From the NCBI GenBank assembly GCA_030683005.1, contig JAUXMY010000032.1:95922-159921 (forward strand): a DNA stretch of 64,000 bases, given 5' to 3'. The notes beneath the pieces are model-generated. The model was not told the DNA's origin, did no database searches, and saw nothing but the letters and a program-made list of their open reading frames with translations. The position numbers and the translations under genes are program-made. The DNA is from Caulobacter sp. GTDB taxonomy: Bacteria > Pseudomonadota > Alphaproteobacteria > Caulobacterales > Caulobacteraceae. Every line of letters starts with the position of its first letter. The stretch's first letter is position 1. Shown here piece by piece: positions 61,609 to 64,000 of this stretch.

Positions 61609-61962
61609 ATGCCCTACGTCGATGGTTTCGTGCTCGCCGTCCCCAAGGACAAGCTCGACGCCTACAAGGCGATCACCGAGATCGCCGGCAGCGTCTGGAT
61701 GGAGCACGGCGCGACCAGCTACGTCGAATGCGTCGCCGATGACACGCCTTACGGCGAACTGACCTCGTTCCCGCGCGCCGTGATGGCCACCGACGACGAG
61801 GTGGTGGTCTTCTCGTGGATCACCTACGAGAGCCGCCAGAAGCGTGACGAGGTCAACGCGAAGGTGATGGCCGACCCGCGCCTGCAGCCCGATCCCGCCA
61901 CGATGCCGTTCGACGGCAAGCGCATGATCTTCGGCGGCTTCACCGAACTGACGCGGTTCTAG
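61609..61962 (+). CDS. DUF1428 family protein
   Basis: A 117-residue small alpha/beta protein: PYVDGFVLAVPKDKLDAYKA, WMEHGATSYVECVADDT, VVFSWITYESRQKRDEVNAK and PFDGKRMIFGGF. The set is DUF1428, a dimeric ferredoxin-like fold family of unknown function, perhaps a monooxygenase-like oxygen-interacting protein. Start ATG 61609 after GAGGAGCC. Four-base convergent overlap with the LuxR gene. Confidence 0.87.
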   Translation: MPYVDGFVLAVPKDKLDAYKAITEIAGSVWMEHGATSYVECVADDTPYGELTSFPRAVMATDDEVVVFSWITYESRQKRDEVNAKVMADPRLQPDPATMPFDGKRMIFGGFTELTRF

Positions 61963-62594
61963 CTGGCGGGCTCATCCGGCCGCGACGTCAGGAGCGAGCG
62001 GCCCATAAGGGCGGCCTCGGTGCGGTTTCGCGCGCCCAGGGCCCGCAGCACGGCGCGGACGTGAACCTTGACGGTCGGCAGGGCGATGCCCAGCCGTTCG
62101 CCGATCTCCAGGTTGGTCTGGCCACGCATGAGGCCATCAAGCACGTCGGCCTGGCGCGGCGACAAGGACGCCTGGGGCGACGCCCTGGTCGGCTCGTCAG
62201 GCAGGTCGTCGCCGGGCGGGAAATAACGACCGCCGGCCAGCACCACGGCGATGGCCGCCGCGACCAGATCGCGCCCGGTCGATCGGGTCACATAGCCGCT
62301 CGCCCCCGCCGCGGCGCTGGCGCGCAGGGCGGCGCCGTCGTGGCGGGCGTCGAGCACCAGGACCGGCGCGGAGGTCAGCCGGGTCAGCATCCCCACGCCG
62401 GCCTCCCGATCAAGACCGGGCAGGGAGAGTTCGACGACGATGAGGTTGGGGCGCTCCCGTGCCAGCAGCGAGACTGCGGCCTTCGGATGATCGATCACCC
62501 GGATGTCTGCATCCGGCGCCCGTTCGCGAACGAGCGTCGACAGTTGCTCGATACAGAGCGCCTGATCATCAATGATGAGGACATCCAGACTCAC
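61959..62594 (-). CDS. LuxR/NarL-type regulator with degenerate receiver
   Basis: A 211-residue regulator. The receiver keeps the acidic pair (Asp9-Asp10 in LIIDDQ) but the phosphoacceptor Asp is Glu55 (LIVVELSLPG), the conserved Thr is Asp82 (VLVLDAR) and the Lys is Arg104 (GYVTRST). The C-terminal NarL HTH (LSPRQADVLDGLMRGQTNLE, then IGERLGIALPTVKVHVRAVL, about 142-200) is intact. Glu at the phosphosite is expected to bypass phosphorylation. It is monocistronic and diverges from the chemoreceptor gene; no histidine kinase is adjacent. Confidence 0.87.
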   Translation of the reverse strand: MSLDVLIIDDQALCIEQLSTLVRERAPDADIRVIDHPKAAVSLLARERPNLIVVELSLPGLDREAGVGMLTRLTSAPVLVLDARHDGAALRASAAAGASGYVTRSTGRDLVAAAIAVVLAGGRYFPPGDDLPDEPTRASPQASLSPRQADVLDGLMRGQTNLEIGERLGIALPTVKVHVRAVLRALGARNRTEAALMGRSLLTSRPDEPAS

Positions 62595-62950
62595 AGCGCG
62601 CTTCCCCCGAACCGCTTGCGCCCCTTTTTTTCAGAGCCTCCGGCGCTTCTATTGCGCGCAAAGGTCCCGCGCAATACCCATACTTACAACACGGGTAAAA
62701 AGTCGAAAGTGGCTAATCCCAAGGTATTAATGGGGGTGTAGTCAGGTGCGGGCGCCAATAGTATAATATTGTAGAAAGATACTAAAGACACCGGTAGCAG
62801 CCCGAAGGCATTAGCGGATTCCAATATTCATATAACGTCGCGATTCGAGTTGCCATTTACTGGCGAATCACCAAACGTCCCCTCTGCGCGGAAAGGTAGT
62901 TCGATCCATTCACGCAACGCCTCGATCGAGGCAGCGCAGGAGAGGCGACG
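62595..62950. promoter_or_regulatory. 356-base divergent regulatory region
   Basis: An AT-richer gap between the LuxR gene and the chemoreceptor gene. TATAAT at 62762-62767 with TAGTCA at 62739-62744 (17-base spacing) is the best promoter for the chemoreceptor, far upstream of its ATG. No gene is supported in this stretch. Confidence 0.45.
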
Positions 62951-64000
62951 ATGGCCAACAGTGCGGAGCTCAATGAGCGACTGGCGTTCATGCAACTGGA
63001 TCCCGCCGCCCAGGCGGACATCCGCGGGGTCAAGGACATTGTCCGGGCCCGGCTGCCCGGCATTCTCGACAGCTTCTACGATCAGGTCCGGGCGACGCCG
63101 GCCACGCGGGCCTTTTTCGCCGACGAAGCGCTGATCGGCTCGGCGCGGGCGCGGCAGCTGCGCCACTGGGATGGCATCTCCGACGGCCGGTTCGACGGCG
63201 CCTACGTCGAGGCCGTCACCCGGGTGGGCGAGACCCATGCCCGCATCGGTCTGGAGCCCCGCTGGTACATCGGCGGCTACGCCATGGTGCTGGGCGGACT
63301 GGTCGAGGCGGTGCTGCAGGCGCGATTGCCGCAGCGCAAGCGCGACGATCGGGCGTTGACGGCGCGGATCGCGGCCGAGCTGTCGGCCCTGGTCAAGGCG
63401 ACGCTGCTGGACATGGACTACGCTATCTCGGTCTACCTTCAGGCGGCGGAGCGCAACCGCGTCGAGACCGAGCGGCGGGTCCTGGGCGAGGAACGCGAGC
63501 GCGTCCAGCGCGCTCTGGGCGAGGCGCTGGCGGCGCTGAGCCAGGGGGACCTGACCCGCCGGGTCACGGATGACATCCCGGTCGAGTATCACGGTTTGCG
63601 CGATGCCTATAATGCGGCGGCCGCGACCCTCGGCGAGACTCTGGCCGCGGTTTCAGCCTCCACGGGCGAACTGGCGCGCGGCTCCAACGAGATCGCCCGC
63701 GCCTCCGACGATCTGTCGAAACGCACCGAGCAGCAGGCGGCCAGCCTCGAGGAAACGGCGGCCGCGCTGGACCAGATCACCCAGACGGTCAGGCGAACCG
63801 CCGAGGGCGCCAAGCAGGCATCGGAGGCAGCCACCAATGCGCGCTCGGAGGCTGAGAAGTCCGGTGACGTCATGCGCGACGCCGTCGGGGCCATGACCGA
63901 GATCGAGAGTTCATCCTCGCAGATCGGCCAGATCATCGGGGTGATCGACGAGATCGCCTTCCAGACCAATCTTCTGGCCCTGAACGCCGGGGTCGAAGCG
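62951..64000 (+). CDS. globin-coupled methyl-accepting chemotaxis protein, 3' end outside window
   Basis: The first 350 residues of a chemoreceptor. Residues 1-160 are a protoglobin-type sensor: FYDQVRATPATRAFFADE, RQLRHWDGISDGRFDGAYVE, with the proximal His near 96 in GETHARIGLEPRWYIGGYAM. A helical linker and HAMP-like segment follow (LAALSQGDLTRRVTDDI, about 195-215). The MCP signalling domain then begins (SNEIARASDDLSKRTEQQAA, LEETAAALDQIT), reaching FQTNLLALNAG at the edge. No membrane segments are seen, so it is a soluble aerotaxis-type receptor. ATG 62951 is a plausible start. Confidence 0.9.
   Translation, partial: MANSAELNERLAFMQLDPAAQADIRGVKDIVRARLPGILDSFYDQVRATPATRAFFADEALIGSARARQLRHWDGISDGRFDGAYVEAVTRVGETHARIGLEPRWYIGGYAMVLGGLVEAVLQARLPQRKRDDRALTARIAAELSALVKATLLDMDYAISVYLQAAERNRVETERRVLGEERERVQRALGEALAALSQGDLTRRVTDDIPVEYHGLRDAYNAAAATLGETLAAVSASTGELARGSNEIARASDDLSKRTEQQAASLEETAAALDQITQTVRRTAEGAKQASEAATNARSEAEKSGDVMRDAVGAMTEIESSSSQIGQIIGVIDEIAFQTNLLALNAGVEA

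Overview
The window is high-GC (about 70% by eye) with dense, short-gap coding and frequent ATGA/GTGA/TTGA overlaps. The gene set points to an alphaproteobacterium of the order Caulobacterales (Caulobacter/Phenylobacterium-like). It has a TipF-type degenerate EAL flagellar-positioning protein, a HIG1 twin-transmembrane protein, a DUF3035 lipoprotein, CIRCE-controlled groESL, a methylsuccinyl-CoA dehydrogenase-type ACAD and a globin-coupled chemoreceptor. Genus assignment is inference. No rRNA, tRNA, CRISPR array, insertion sequence or replication origin was recognised. The window reads as ordinary chromosome with small accessory modules (two toxin-antitoxin loci, a DUF559 nuclease cassette, intergenic palindromic repeats).

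Layout. 1-10.2 kb: end of an S41 peptidase-like gene, alpha/beta hydrolase, GST, methylsuccinyl-CoA dehydrogenase-like ACAD, two TetR genes, HIG1 protein, PduO-type cobalamin adenosyltransferase, etfBA and a parDE locus. 10.2-19.1 kb: GbsR regulator with DUF4166 gene, MDR oxidoreductase, a 620-residue orphan secreted protein, a phospholipase D-like protein, a tandem universal stress protein and a Na/Pi cotransporter. 19.1-25 kb: an NmrA-like reductase divergent from a TetR-dioxygenase-FAH hydrolase-FAD monooxygenase operon that looks like an aromatic meta-cleavage pathway, then 3-hydroxybutyryl-CoA dehydrogenase. 25-33.3 kb: a frameshifted VapC with its antitoxin, feoAB, tipF, a HAD phosphatase, a MaoC hydratase, ribF and a trypsin-like protease. 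33.5-40 kb: housekeeping genes ileS, lspA, DUF3035 lipoprotein and mutL. 40-49.4 kb: a YjhX-like gene, a repeat-built CVNH/glycine-zipper secreted protein, rsmD, a PlsC/YnbB/YnbA-like phospholipid module, rluB-like and tadA. 49.4-64 kb: a DUF2975-XRE pair, an acyl-CoA dehydrogenase, an M23 peptidase, groESL, the DUF559 cassette, nrdB, two secreted tail-collar-domain proteins, GST, a TetR/SnoaL operon, DUF1428, a degenerate-receiver LuxR regulator and a 3'-truncated globin-coupled chemoreceptor.

How the genes fit together. Acyl-CoA metabolism recurs: two ACADs, ETF as their electron acceptor, a MaoC hydratase, 3-hydroxybutyryl-CoA dehydrogenase and a B12 adenosyltransferase. These are the kinds of steps used in the ethylmalonyl-CoA pathway and beta-oxidation, although they are not one operon. 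Several regulators sit beside clear palindromes that read as their operators (GbsR, two TetR systems, XRE, ParD), and groESL, nrdB and feoAB carry recognisable CIRCE, NrdR and Fur-like sites. The most unusual items are the DUF559 gene bounded by inverted copies of a double-hairpin repeat, the triple-repeat CVNH/glycine-zipper protein, the tandem secreted tail-collar proteins, the YnbAB-like lipid module, and the LuxR regulator whose phosphoacceptor Asp is Glu.
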